DNA of 64,000 nt from Rosa chinensis (GCF_002994745.2 NC_037094.1:70102819-70166818), one strand, 5' to 3'; positions 23,171 through 34,726 are shown, counted from the first letter of the stretch. Notes: generated by a model not told the origin, from the letters alone. Numbers and translations: made by a program.

Positions 23171-24300
23171 GTTAGTAATTTGTATAATGATTCTGAAAGG
23201 GCCCTGCAATTTTGTTAAAATTGATATGGCAATGCTGCAATTGATATCTTCTGTTATTAATTGAGGACTTTCGGGTTGACCATCTGTTGCAATTGATATC
23301 TCAGATTCTCTAAATACCAACTCAGGCCAGTATCTATAGCTAAAAGTTTAAGCTTTGAGATGCCCAGATGGTTTTGATAGATTTAAAAACTTTGAATTGG
23401 GATTTTGTAGTTGGAATTTTCTAGGCACGTAAGCATAAAAGTGTGTAGATTCTGGATGATAAACTATGTTGGTGATGTTATTGTTATCTCAGTAACTTCC
23501 AACAAGGCCCATGTTATTAAAGATCTGATGGGTTCTGTTCTAATATCATCAGTTTAAAACTCTTCTTTGAGTCTGTATACATAAATGACATGGGGAGTGC
23601 ACAGAAGTCGTTTGATGAAATGTCTGAAAGACATGTTATCTCTGGGAGTGAGATGATGGGACTCAAATTGGCAATAAGATCGATGTTCCAAAACATACCA
23701 ACACTGTATGTAAGCTTAACATAGAAATATGGTACGTGTTCATAAAGCTTGAGCTAATTCAAAGGATGAAGAAAAGAGATGTGTGTGTGTGTGTGTGTGT
23801 GTGACTTCCCATGTGACATTGCCAGTGAGATTTCAAAGAGTTTTGCTTCCAAGGCTTTGATTTATGAGGTCAATGACAGGCCAGCTTTGGAGGCCGATCC
23901 TCATCTCTATGACCATAGAGTGTTAGGTCCAAAGCAAGAGCTTTTCTTTTGTCACCACCTCAAGTATTTGTTTTGTGCCAATTGTGCATACTTTGTTTCT
24001 TGAAATTAGGAGACTATGGTACTTTATTTTCCTTTCCTTTATTACATACTATAGTTTTTGGGAATTGATGCTATAGTCATATATTTGGTTGTTAGCTTAC
24101 TTCTGATTCTTCAGGAAAAAGGAATGATTGCTGCCTTGTCTCAATTGAATGCATTGGTCAAGGAAAATAACATGTTTTTTTGGCGGCGGAAGGATATGTT
24201 TGAGGTTAGAAATATGTCTAACTTTTCAATTCATCTCTTCACATCAATTGATGCTTCAATTTTGACCGACTGATATCAAATTTGTGTTTGTGTTACTGCT
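23171..24300 (+). pseudogene. Gene remnants including a PPR-like fragment
   Basis: About 23590-23660 on the plus strand encodes GSAQKSFDEMSERHVISGSE, which resembles the AQKVFDEMPERDVVSWN signature of plant PLS-type pentatricopeptide-repeat proteins (organelle RNA-editing factors). No full repeat array or initiator is present. Further open pieces at 23813-24003 (SEISKSFASKALIYEVNDRP) and 24112-24205 (EKGMIAALSQLNALVKENN) are exon-like but unrecognised. A (TG)n run at about 23780-23802 interrupts the region. I read this as decayed gene debris. Confidence 0.4.
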
Positions 24301-25160
24301 GATTAGATTTTGGATTGAACTTACATACAATATATCATATGTTCTATTTCAAAAGGTTGCTGCTATTTCCGCATCATAAGAGGTATAGCATGGAAAGGGA
24401 AAATAAGACATGTGCAGTCACAGGCTTCATCTACAGATTACAAAATTGAAATGCTCATTGAACTTTGACTATTCTTGTACTATTATTACCAATTGGTAAG
24501 TGATCTCCAAAGAGACTTGATCACTACTGTTGTAAGACAAAATCATTGTATTTTAACACAATGTTAATGTTAAACCCCTTTCAAATTTATCGACTTATTT
24601 CTCAAGCAAGTTTTCAAATGGATGTGCATCTCTTATTCAAAAATTTCTTGTTTATTTCCCAGAATTGCTTCAGTCCAAGCAAAATTGCCCAAATTATGTA
24701 TTTTATTAGTATTTTTAGCATTTATGACCGTTTTAGTGATTATATCCAGTCACAACACTTTTATCTACTTAGCATTTAGTTGTAAATTTCAAGTGACTTT
24801 AATATATTATGGTTCCCGTTGAACTATGGTCGGGAAATTAATCCAAATATTCTGGACTTATTTTGTGTAATAGTAAAACATAATGTGCATATTGAAGGGT
24901 TTAAAGTAAATCTTTTATTCGGTCCAAGCAAGGGTAGAAGGATAATACATGTGAATTTTTTTTATTTGGTATGGTTACATAATCAAAAAACAAAATTATG
25001 CATTTTAGTAGCATATTTTAGTATGTACGATCATTTTGGTAATTATACCCAGCCAAAGCACTTTTGCCTTGTAACTTACCAAACACCTAGAAATTGCTTT
25101 TCGTTATCATAACACTTTTAAAAACAGTTTACCAAACACCTCAGTTGCTTTTTCTCATAA
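24300..25160. other. AT-rich stretch, no gene seen
   Basis: Only short random ORFs are present. ACCAAACACCT occurs twice (about 25078 and 25130), probably belonging to the LTR fragment on the right, whose lower end is not resolved. Confidence 0.4.
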
Positions 25161-25241
25161 CAAGTTTGGAAGTACTTCCTATCATAGCAAGTTTGGAAGT
25201 GCTTCCTATCACAGCAAGTTCGGAAGTGCTTCTTCTCACAG
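25161..25241. repeat. Three tandem 27-bp repeats
   Basis: Units start at 25161, 25188 and 25215 (CAAGTTTGGAAGT(A/G)CTTCC...). Each carries the palindrome-like GAAGTGCTTC. Confidence 0.9.
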
Positions 25242-25650
25242 CACAGCAATCTCAAACTAAGCCTTAGAGAGAGATGTAGAGAGTTCTAGAGAGTCGGTGT
25301 GTTCCAGATGGATCTACCCCCCTCTCCACCCCTTCTTCAGTATTTATAGTTAAAAGGGATGGTCTAGATTAAAGGGTGTTTATTAATGGCCCAGATTACA
25401 CCAATTTTTTATATTTTTTTATTTATTTAATTATTATTTTTTCCCCTATCCTCCACCGAAAATTTCATATAAATTCATGGTAAACTCTGTTTTAAACTCG
25501 ACACCTTAAATTAGATATTTCATTTCTATTTCTTAAGCAATTCCCAACATAAACCTAATTTGATAAATATAACATTATTTTATAAATTTAGGGGTATTAC
25601 AAACTCACCCCCTTAAAAAAAAATTTGTCCTCGAAATTTAAAGTAGATCG
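25161..25650 (-). mobile_element. Truncated Ty3/gypsy element: polyprotein tail, polypurine tract and LTR start
   Basis: On the minus strand the last codons of a polyprotein (LNFEDKFF...) are followed by a purine tract AAGGGGGTGAG and then TGTAATACCCCTAAATTT, the start of a 3' LTR at about 25601. A TATA box (ACTATAAATAC, about 25339-25350) lies about 250 bp into the LTR. Upstream coding sequence is missing and the far LTR end cannot be placed. Confidence 0.6.
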
Positions 25651-26360
25651 ATGCAATCCTCAAATAAATAAATTCATGATATACGTGTAGTATGTCTGAC
25701 GTTGTTACTTACAATAATTAAGTATATTTTTGCATTGTTTCATATGCTTGAATCCCTCGGGTAGACTATCCACTTGTGAGTAAATACTCTTTCATATCCT
25801 TTTGTCAAACCCTGTCTGTTCATGCAGGTGATAATCACCTTGGTATCGAACTAGAGGTGATGAAATCTGTATGTACAATGCAATTGTACATTTATATAGC
25901 AGCACAGTGTGTACGAAGTATGATGATTTAGCTAGCACAACTGCAATTGTACTGCTTGCTGAATTGCATAATGGATGACATTTTCAACTAAAAAAAAAAC
26001 AACTCCATTTATAGATTACAAATGTTTGATGTATAACCTACATCAAAATTTTAAAAACAAAAATAAAATAAAAACAAAAACAAAAATAAAACGAGATGCA
26101 ATAAGGCATCAAAAAATAAACCTACTAAGGATAGTTGGATACAAGATTGTATCTAAGAAAGCACTGGATGTAAACGAGCTATGTAACAAGTTACCAATAG
26201 TAGGCCAACCATGCATATTTAACTTAAAAACAAATGTCGAACAAAGGTCAATCTTCCATTCATGTAAACGATGATATCACCGACCATGTATTTTTCGCGC
26301 AAAAAAAAAATGCATCAAATAGATAGCACCTCCCACCCAAGTAACCAAAGACATTAACCC
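25651..26360. other. AT-rich stretch, no gene seen
   Basis: Contains an A-rich low-complexity patch (26050-26100) and no recognisable coding or structural feature. Confidence 0.4.
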
Positions 26361-26363
26361 TAG

Positions 26364-26445
26364 GAGGTTGTTAAGTCACAATTTTCATCTGCAATTGTGC
26401 CCCAAAATTAAGATAATAACTTGTGTTTCATTATATTTTACCAAT
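26364..26445 (+). repeat. Copy 1 of an LTR-start-like repeat
   Basis: TGTTAAGTCACAATTTTCAT followed by CAATTGTGCCCCA resembles, with about 70% identity over 75 bp, the sequence at 28466 (TGTTGAGTCACAAATT ... CAATTGTGCCACA). The similarity stops where the GC-rich repeat at about 26450 begins. Confidence 0.5.
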
Positions 26446-26448
26446 GAA

Positions 26449-28190
26449 TTAAAAAGCGCGCCTCAAGGCTCAAAAGGAGGAAATCCGGCATAACATTGAG
26501 TGGGTTTCGATCGGTAGGCGATAAGGCTGCTGAGGAGTCAGACAAAGCGTGATAGGCGACGCCCTAGGCGCCCAAGGAGCAGGCGCAGCAACAAAGGAGG
26601 AACGACGTCGTTTGAAAAGGTTTGTGTTTTAAAGCCTCTCTGGGTAGTGATGTTCTGTTATTTCTTGTTGGAAGAGCCGAATTCAGATCTTCTCTCTTCC
26701 AAAAGGCAGTAAATTCGATCCCTAACCCAGAGTTTAAGTTAGGAGTTCGATTTCGATTCGCCGGAGTCAATTTGAAGGTTTTGGATTTCGATTCGCAGCA
26801 GGCCATTTCGATTTCAATTTGCAGCAGACTATATTTATCTGGGTAATGTCAAGAATATATTTGAATGTTTGGTAATGTCAAGCTTTTCTGGGTTTGAGTT
26901 GTTCCCGTCTAGCTTTTCTGGGTTTGATGTATCTGGGTTTGAAAAATGTGTATGAATCCAATTGATTATGGGTTGCTCTTAATGAGTATCTAAGTGTCTC
27001 ACTTTTGGGCATCATTTGTTGATGGGTTGATTTTAAAGTAAGGAACTTGTAAGTTGTATGTAATCTGGACTTGAAGTTGGGGATTTTGTATGAACTAGTC
27101 ATGATATGTTGCCCGAACTAGTCATTGAGTGTTAATGATATGCTGGAGTGGCACTGTGTTTGAAATTACAGTTAGGTGATGAATTGCATTTTCTTTATAT
27201 ATGATGCCCCAATCTAGTTAGGTGTTTGGGGCAGGAGGGTGAGGTCCTCAGAGAGGCCAACTTCAACAGGGCGGACGTCCACGACTTGGTCTATGGAGGT
27301 TAACAATGGGGTTGTGACATCGTAAAAAGTAAAAGCTTTTGGCCTAAAGATTGGTGATTGGTGCTTGGTTCTGAATTCATTCACCATAAATATGGAGGGA
27401 AAGAATGGATTTAATTTATGCTCTCGTTTTCGAGCAGATAAATTTGGTGACAAGGGAGATTCTTTGAGATTAAGAATCGCATGAGAGCTCGAAATAGTTA
27501 GGAAGAAGAGGCAGAGCAGCAACTGCAACATAAAAGAGCAGCAGCAAGGTACCTTTACCTTGTTTATCCTTGAGCCTTATCAAGTTTCATGAGCTGAATT
27601 GGAGTTAGATTACCTGCTTTCTTTAGCTAAAGTAGCTAGTTTGTTATAGCTTCCCTGAAATTTTAATTGGAAATGGAAGTCAGATTCAGTTTACTGTCCA
27701 TCTTACTCTTCCTGTCATTATTTCCCAAAAGATAGCAATAATTCATCTGGATTATATTGTAGTCTGCAAACCCTATTGCTCAATGTTCTTGGGTTGATTG
27801 GGAAATTACAATGATTCTGAAAATATTGTCTACCCAGTTCACAGTTGCATTGGTTATTCTCTTCTTTTAGTTCTTTGGTGTGTCTTTATCTGTGTGGCAA
27901 AATGAAACTCCATTAAGCTTCATCTTTGGTCTTTCAACTTTAGATCTTTGATTTCATTGTAGTTTGGTGATTTTATTGAATCATATAGTTCTAGTACTTT
28001 ATTTATTATGAGTGAATGACAATTAATAATGTTCTTTTAGTTACTCTTAATGTGGTACATATAAGAGTAATAATTACATCATTATAGGTCTTTTATACGT
28101 AAGGCTTACGCCTTACGCCTCAAGGCGAACGCCTTCTTGAGGCTCACCGAAAAACGCCTCGGCCTACGCCTCAGCGTTTTAAAACATTTT
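26449..28190. mobile_element. Putative terminal-inverted-repeat element with GCCT-rich ends
   Basis: The left end TTAAAAAGCGCGCCTCAAGG and the inverted right end TTTTAAAACGCTGAGGCGTA are both rich in AGGCG/CGCCT words (26450-26600; 28095-28185), unlike the AT-rich middle. This looks like a transposon with subterminal repeats. No clean target-site duplication is visible and the superfamily cannot be set. It contains the ORF at 27214-27531. Confidence 0.4.
27214..27531 (-). CDS. Hypothetical secreted-type ORF, possibly a captured exon
   Basis: The 105-aa ORF starts with a plausible signal peptide (MLQLLLCLFFLTISSSHA, residues 1-18), followed by a basic and Pro-containing region. I do not recognise the family. 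It sits within the putative GCCT-ended element and may be a captured first exon or chance. Confidence 0.22.
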   Translation of the reverse strand: MLQLLLCLFFLTISSSHAILNLKESPLSPNLSARKREHKLNPFFPSIFMVNEFRTKHQSPIFRPKAFTFYDVTTPLLTSIDQVVDVRPVEVGLSEDLTLLPQTPN

Positions 28191-28465
28191 ATTTTACCAT
28201 GTTTAACCTTGTTGATACCTAAAATAGATACCCACAATTAAAATGACCTCGTTGAAATTAAGGTCAGCAATCCTCCATGACAGCTCTGCAAAATAAGCTG
28301 GTGGTGCTTCAAACTCTAATTTAGGTCTGGTGTGTAGAATTATCTTTAATCATAATATATAATAGAATGCAAGAATACAAAAAATTTATTGTGGTTAGCC
28401 TAGTGAAGGGTACGTCCACCTCAGTAGTGAATAAAGAGAATACAAAGAGATTACAAGGTGTTTGA

Positions 28466-29868
28466 TGTTGAGTCACAAATTACTTATGCAATTGTGCCAC
28501 ATAATTATGAAAATTGATTTGTCTTCCATGCTATTTTACCCTTTTTAATCCATTTCCTTTTATTTGTAGGAAACCTTGCATTGAGAATAAAATGACTATT
28601 TGAGGCTTGAAATGTGGAGATTTGAAGCTAGGGGAAGAAGACACGGAGATTGGAAGAAAATTGCAAATCGACTTTTCCGGCTATTTTTCTGGCGAAATTT
28701 TCCGGCGAGCCGGCCCTCATGGAGGGTCTTTTCTCCAGTAAAGGAGGACCATGGTGGTGAGAATCTCCCATCACTTGAAATTCAAATATCTCCCTACACC
28801 TTGTCATTTTATCACCTTGCCAATTTGGGACCATTTGGGGGACAATGGTGTAAGAGCATCTCTTGCACACTTGGGGACCAAAGATGACACACCTAGCTGA
28901 TCAAAAAGAGGCCGAAGACCAATTATTCAGAACTCTTGACTCCATTCAATCATCTTCATCCTATCCAAGATCCATTTTCTCTCTAGAGAAGACACCACCA
29001 TTTCCACCACTAAAACGACCATCTCCACCATTAAAACCACCATCTCCACCACTACATCCTCCATTTCCTCCACCACTCAACACCACAACTCACCTTAGAG
29101 ATTCCAAATTTCACTATTCTTACCAATATCAAGAGTTTGGAGCAAGGAGAAGGAGGTGACTACCACCACATCATGTTTTTGGAGACCCATCTCCACCACC
29201 TCTTCCGGCATCATCAATAGTCACCCTTTACTCCCTATCTCTTTATGTATTTGATGTTTAATAGAATGTTGAAGCTTGTGTATCTAGCTATGTGTGAGTA
29301 GTGAACTAGTTGGGGCTAGGGTTGAAAGCCCTAGCCAAACTTGCTTGGATTGATGCTTTTGTTTATAAATTGATGCAAATTCATGTTGTCATTCTCACAT
29401 GCTAAGTCAATAATTGAATGCATTACTTAGACCTAATCAATTTGAGTTATGTGTTTGCCATGACATGAAGTTTTTCCTAGAGATTGATTACCTTTAGGCA
29501 AAAAGGGAGCATGAAAGCACACCATGTGTGCATGTGAGGGTAGTGAGCTAAAATCACCTAAAGATAGGATTGGTTTGCTTGCTTGGTTACCTAAACTCTA
29601 AGCTTTATGCATTTAGGGACAAATGATTGAGACCTATCCGGTACGTAATTGAATTTGTCTCTAGGTAGTTACCTCTAGACTTATCCGGTTAGAGTTAATA
29701 AAATGAAAGGGGTTTAAGCCTTAGTAGTCCTATCCGGATGCTAAGAGGGTAGTTGGACAATTAGCTTTGCATCATTCATATTCAATTGCTTTAATGCTTG
29801 CAAGGGAGGCAAAAGGTGAAACCCGATGCCCTAACTCCCATCCATTTGATAATCTTCAGCTTTAGTAT
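28466..29868 (+). mobile_element. Retrotransposon-like LTR/leader fragment
   Basis: The segment begins TGTTGAGTCACAAATT, repeated in part at 26364. It continues through a CCACCA-rich patch (28990-29090) into a long non-coding leader-like region with GACCTATCCGGTA-type repeats (29630, 29680, 29730) and ends near GTGAAACCCGATGCCCTAAC (29820). Such non-coding stretches are typical of large plant LTR elements, but I see no primer-binding site or partner LTR. Confidence 0.35.
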
Positions 29869-29999
29869 GTATGAAAAACTCGTGGAAATTTTAAATTTTA
29901 AAGAGTAGTACAAAAACTTTATGTCCTCAAATTTCAATCATTAAGCATGCATGCCTCAAGAAGTTGTATCACCATCACTTCTGTAAATCCCTCTAAAGC

Positions 30000-31196
30000 T
30001 TAAACAAAGGAAGCTGCAGTACTATCCTCATCAAAAGAAGTAGGAGGGAAAGGACTATGACCAGACCCAAAAGCCTTCATATGATCTTTCAATGACCTCT
30101 TGTGCTTGAAATCTGAACCACAAGTGCAAAGCCAGCGCTTGCCACAATTCTTCTCATGAGTTCTCCAGTCACCTTTCACTGCCAGCAACTTGCCACACTT
30201 TCGACACATGAAGGGTTTCACGCCATGCTTTCTCTTGTAGTGAGTTTGAAGTGTTCGAAAGTCTTTCAAGGGTTTTGCTCTTGGGTAGTCTATGTTGTTT
30301 TTGCAGCCTTCTGCACAACAATAGCATGGGAGGCCCAACATTGCTCGAGGTTGTGTTCCCTTCAGTGACTCCGGTCCTCTTCGATACTGGGATCCATGCC
30401 CCCACATGTGCATCTACCCACAGGAATACAATGTGACACCATGAAAACACGTACATATATAGTTGAAATTCCAATTAATGCAGAACTTGCAATCTTGTAA
30501 TTCCTTTTGTTATGGCTCAAAGGGATTCAGTTTCAAAACTCAAAACTCGTTGGATTAGTGATTCAAAGAGGGGTTTTGGGTTCTACCATACTTTGCAGAC
30601 TTTGAGAACTTTAGCCAGAGAAACTCCTTATTTTAGGGAAGACTAAATTAAACTGTTATGTATTAATTGTTTGTTTTCGGCAAATTATGTTGAGGGGTTG
30701 CCAATCCGGAGCACAAATTCAAAAACAATCCAGACAGACTGTTCGACAATAGAAATACCAAACAATCTGACAAAAGAAAATTTCCATATGATCTAAGAAT
30801 ATTTTGACCTAGTATAATGCAAACAATCTTTGATTGTACCTGCAGATTATTGTAGCGGTTAAATGTTTTGAAGCAGACATGGCAAGAAAAATGAGTGAAG
30901 CCAATCAGTATCTGTTCCCGAGTTGGAATCCAGAACTTTTGTTCTGCAGTCACATTTTCGTGATCCGATACTTCCTTCTCAGTCGAATTCACAGAGCCGT
31001 CTGAGTATTCAGGAAGGCCAATGTGTAAGGCTATAGTAACTTCATCCTCTTTATTATGATCTTCACTGCAGAATTTAGGGTTTTCAGATGATGAAAAACC
31101 TAAATCATGGGAATTGGGTACTTGGTTCGGGTCCTTCTCATTTGGAAAAAGATTGAGGGTCCTAGCAAATCTAGATGAAATTTCAGACGGCTCCAT
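30000..31196 (-). CDS. TT1: WIP-type C2H2 zinc-finger protein, TT1-like
   Basis: Exon 1 is 31196-30840 and exon 2 is 30413-30000. The intron 30839-30414 (CTGCAG|GTAC ... GGGTAG|ATG) is in phase 0, giving 256 aa. The N-terminus holds an acidic region with [11 protein letters not shown] (54-64). The WIP core starts at [20 protein letters not shown] and holds four zinc fingers; finger 1 (C105, C108, H121, H125) spans the splice site. The stretches [13 protein letters not shown] and [20 protein letters not shown] match TRANSPARENT TESTA1 rather than other WIPs, which read CGKAFAVRGDW. TT1 is a nuclear regulator of proanthocyanidin synthesis in the seed coat. The N-terminus is shorter than Arabidopsis TT1 (about 300 aa). 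Confidence 0.85.
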
Positions 31197-31264
31197 AGTT
31201 CAGTAACTAAAGGTACTAATAACATAGAATGAAGGATGTAATATCTTCACTAAAGATCGAGGCT

Positions 31265-31272
31265 TTTATAAT
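31265..31272 (-). promoter_or_regulatory. Putative TATA box of the TT1-like gene
   Basis: The minus strand reads ATTATAAAAGCC about 70 bp upstream of the start codon, a plausible core promoter with a short leader. Confidence 0.45.
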
Positions 31273-31987
31273 GTGTTCACATGAATGCATGGACAATCAT
31301 CAGGGAGAGAATATAGTGGTTGAATGAAAAGAACATTTGATGAGGGGTAATAACTACGTGCTGTATGTACTGTGTATATCTTTTGAGAAAGAAAGGAAAT
31401 AACCTTAAATTCTGTGGCCCAAGGCATCCCTAATTAGCAAGAATTTCACCACAGAAGGTTGAAAATCTGAGGCAATATGCTATGCATTATGCAGTCTGGT
31501 AAGTAATTAGTTCCCACCAGACACATTTTGAGAGAGACTGGTGAATTAGATAGATAGTGTTGTATGGCAAAGTAATTAATTTCTAGTTATTTGGGACATT
31601 TCAATCAAGATTCATTCCGTGCAAGTTTTGATTTCCCTAATATGTAAATAGTTAGTTGTTTATCGACCCAACCTTTATCATGCCCTAAAGTTGACATGAT
31701 ATGCCTTCAACTAATCGATCACCACAGTAAATGCTACTACTAGGGCATACGAATGTGTGCTTAGTTTCTTTGCATTTCATACTAACTTGGCCATGTGATT
31801 AGTTTCTTTTTTAGGAAGCAATTACACAGTAGGACGTCCAATTCAGGATGGAGCATTTGATCTGATTTTAAGTTGGGTCAAAACTGACCAGCAAACTGCT
31901 AAACTGAGGAAGAAGCCGCTCTTCCAAGTGCTTCATTCTCTGGAATCAAACTGTCTCATAGCACAAAATGTTAGGGCTCCTATAATA
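31273..31987. other. Upstream region of the TT1-like gene
   Basis: Non-coding AT-rich sequence between the TATA box and the next transposon, probably promoter. No specific sites are claimed. Confidence 0.4.
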
Positions 31988-32399
31988 TTATATCTTTGGA
32001 CTAAATACTGTTTAGTCCTTAAACTTTTGCCCTAAAAACAATTCAGTCTCTGTCCTTCCAATTTCACACGTTTAGTCCTTGTACTCTCATATTTTGGACC
32101 GATAGGTCCATTCCATTAGTCTCCGTCCAAAAACTCAGTTAAGTTGCTGACGTGGCATTAATTATGCGTCAAAATGTCTATAATACCCTTGCTTCTTTTT
32201 TAAAATTATTTTTTCTTTTTTTTTAATTTATTCTTTCTTTTCTTTTTCTTTTTTTATTTTCATCTCTTCTCCCCTCCCCATCGCCGCAGCACTTCAACCC
32301 CATCCTCGCCACTGCCACCACCATCACTACCCACGTTGCAGCCAAAGGCTGCTGCAACACCCCCCTCACCGCCACTACCACCAACACTTCCTCCTATAT

Positions 32400-32684
32400 G
32401 TCCCTTATGAAAGAAGGTACTTTCGTCCAAATTAATGCCACAATTCCCAGCAAATGCCATCTCAACGGCATAGACCAGAAGTCCACCATCACTATTATCA
32501 TGGCCACCAGAGACCAATTCATCATCAAGAAGGCCCTGAACTCCCTCAAACACTCGCTTCAGATAAGGAACATCCTCAAGGTCAAGGCAATTGTTCACAA
32601 TCAAGAAAGAGTAAAGCCACCTAATCTCTGCTTTCCTGCAACCAAATCAATGTGAAGCAGAACACCATCATCTCCAAGCTTCAA
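32400..32684 (-). pseudogene. Captured fragment of phosphoribosylformylglycinamidine (FGAM) synthase
   Basis: The minus strand encodes LGDDGVLLHIDLVAGKQRLG (from about 32675). After a frameshift it reads LDLEDVPYLKRVFEGVQGLL, then GHDNSDGGLLVYAVEMAFAG and NCGINLD (32604-32400). These match consecutive blocks of plant FGAM synthase (PurL family, fourth step of purine synthesis), where LEDVPYLKRVF and GHDISDGGL are conserved. Stops between the blocks and the truncation show it is a non-functional piece carried by the MULE. A 37-bp partial duplication (32655-32691 and 32692-32728) repeats the LGDDG coding part. Confidence 0.8.
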
Positions 32685-32689
32685 ATCTC

Positions 32690-33560
32690 TAAGCAGAACA
32701 CCCACCATCTCCAAGTCTGAGCAATTACTCCAACATTAGAAAGAGGAATTTGCAGGGGCCCGACAGATCGATATGGGTCTCGATCTGGGATTTTCATCAA
32801 GAAGATCGATATAGATCCATCCCCAACTTGCAAGCACGCTACCACCGTGCGAATCTGGTGATCCCAAAACACGGCCCATACGCCGTATTCAAATCAAATT
32901 ACCTCAGCACCTCCTCTTGCTCATCATAATCATCTAATCACCAACAATCAAATCAGCTAGTCAGTTTGTTACAGTATCGAAGAGTATATTCTTCCCTTAC
33001 CAAATCAGAAACCAATTGGACCTGAATCCCTAACCCTAACAAATTTTCAGAATCGAAAACTAAACCCCAACATTACTCGAACCCAAAATTGCAAGCGAGA
33101 CAAGATCACAAATGTGTGTATACCTTTGAGATCACGAGATCAAACTTTGGTGCTTTGGGGTTGGGTGGGTTTTGGTAGATCCTGAGACGAGGATGCAATC
33201 GCTGGGCGGATGATCGGAGGAGGCACGACGGTCTAAGAGATCGGTGGCGAAGCAGCTGACGTCACGATTGAAATCGGAGGCGGCGTCGGAGAAGAAGTTG
33301 TCATCAGAGCTGCAGGAATCGATGGGATCGGCGAAGGGGTTGAAGTTGTGATGGGCGTTAGGTTGGAGATCGATGCAGGCGGTGGTCTGGCGCTTACGGT
33401 TTGTGGCAAACGGTGGCCCGATGCATGTGTAGCAGTGTAGGTGAAGGAGAGAAGAGATAAACAGAAAAAATAAAAAAAGATAAAGAATAAATAAATAAAT
33501 AAAAAAGAATAAAATAATAAATTTAAAATAAAATAAAAGGAAGTGAGGGTAGAATAAACA
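32690..33560 (-). pseudogene. Other gene-like sequence inside the Pack-MULE
   Basis: A minus-strand open stretch (about 33420-33132) is Ser/Asp-rich (FADPIDSCSSDDNFFSDAAS) and looks exon-like. Its upstream part (33480-33584) is low-complexity A/T sequence that encodes a spurious hydrophobic run. The source gene is not recognised. Confidence 0.3.
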
Positions 33561-33747
33561 TTTTAGCGAGGAAGAAATTGCCACGTCAGCTACTTAACGA
33601 AGGTTTTGGATGAAGACTAACGGAAAGGACCTATTAGTCCAAAATTTGAGAGTACAATGACTAAACATGTGAAATTAGAAGGATAGGGATTGAAATGTTT
33701 TTTGGTCGAAAGCTCAAGGACTAAATAATATTTAGTCTTATATCTTT

Positions 33748-34282
33748 CAAGGCACAAACTCAAACAATCAGTAGTAATCCCTTTTCGCTAGCCAAGGGGA
33801 TTTTTTTTTTTTTTTTCACAATGGAATATTTGAAGACCAAGGGAAGTGTTGAGGATTCAAATAGGATATGAAATCCAAACTAAAAAAAAAGACTAGCATT
33901 TGTGTAGGTTTTTTTTTTTTTTTTTGAGAAGGGTATTTGTGTAGGGTTTAGACTAAACCCCAATCGCTAACATTAGATATCATCATGAGCTGTCCAAAAA
34001 AAGAGATGAGTTTTTTTCATGTGAATTAAATATTTCTCCAAGTGAATTTAGGCACTTGAAACTCATTTGAACCAACTCCAAACCATTTAAATGAACTGGG
34101 GTCCTCTTCAGACTTTTTCTTTCTTTCTTTTTTTTTGAGAAAAAAATTATCATATTATAATAAATTTTTATAATTTTCTAGCGCTAGACTTTTACATTTT
34201 TGATTTCTTTCTTACTCCATTATAATACTTGAACTATAAAAACAATAGCATGCATATATATATAAACCCTAAACTATTAAAA
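33748..34282. other. AT-rich intergenic stretch, no gene seen
   Basis: Contains poly-T runs (33800, 33910) and nothing recognisable. Confidence 0.4.
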
Positions 34283-34320
<38 letters not shown>

Positions 34321-34321
34321 G
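34283..34321. repeat. (GT)n/(AT)n microsatellite
   Basis: A GT run of about 28 bp is followed by an AT run, adjoining the fold-back element. Confidence 0.95.
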
Positions 34322-34722
34322 GCTTCTCAGGTGCGGATATCTGTACATTTTGCTTAGGTACGGATTTCCTGTTTTTACCCACTTTTTTATTACACATTTA
34401 CATCTTAACCGTTCAGTTTTTAGGTCTTAATGTATAGATCATCTCTGCAAAATTTCAGCCAATTTGATGATCGTTAAGGCATTCAAAACTGCAATTTACA
34501 ATAATGAACATAAACGGTTCTGGTTAGACAAATTCGGTTCGTTCGTGTAAATTGCAGTTTTGGATGCCTTAACGATCATCAATTTAGCTGAAAATTTAGA
34601 GATGATCTATACATTATAACCTAAAAACTGAACAGTTAAGATGTAAATGTGTGATAAAAAAACTAGGTAAAAACTGGAAATCCATACCTTTTACTTAGGT
34701 ACAGATATCCGCACCTAAGCAA
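34322..34722. mobile_element. Fold-back (near-palindromic) element
   Basis: The two arms, about 175 bp each, match with few mismatches: the left starts CTCAGGTGCGGATATCTGTA and the right ends TACAGATATCCGCACCTAAG. A loop of about 50 bp contains AACGGTTCTGGTTAGAC. TA-rich microsatellites abut both ends, so a TA target is plausible but cannot be proved. No coding capacity is present. Confidence 0.85.
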
Positions 34723-34723
34723 G

Positions 34724-34726
<3 letters not shown>

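Larger units (their letters stand above)
31998..33737. mobile_element. Pack-MULE (Mutator-like element carrying gene fragments)
   Basis: Long terminal inverted repeats of about 155 bp begin GGACTAAATACTGTTTAGTC (31998) and, inverted from 33737, GACTAAATATTATTTAGTCC. They keep matching up to GCTGACGTGGCA. The 10-bp TTATATCTTT flanks both sides exactly (31988-31997; 33738-33747). TSDs of 8-11 bp with long TIRs are typical of Mutator-like elements. No transposase is present; the 1,740-bp element holds a fragment of FGAM synthase and further unidentified gene-like sequence. Confidence 0.9.
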
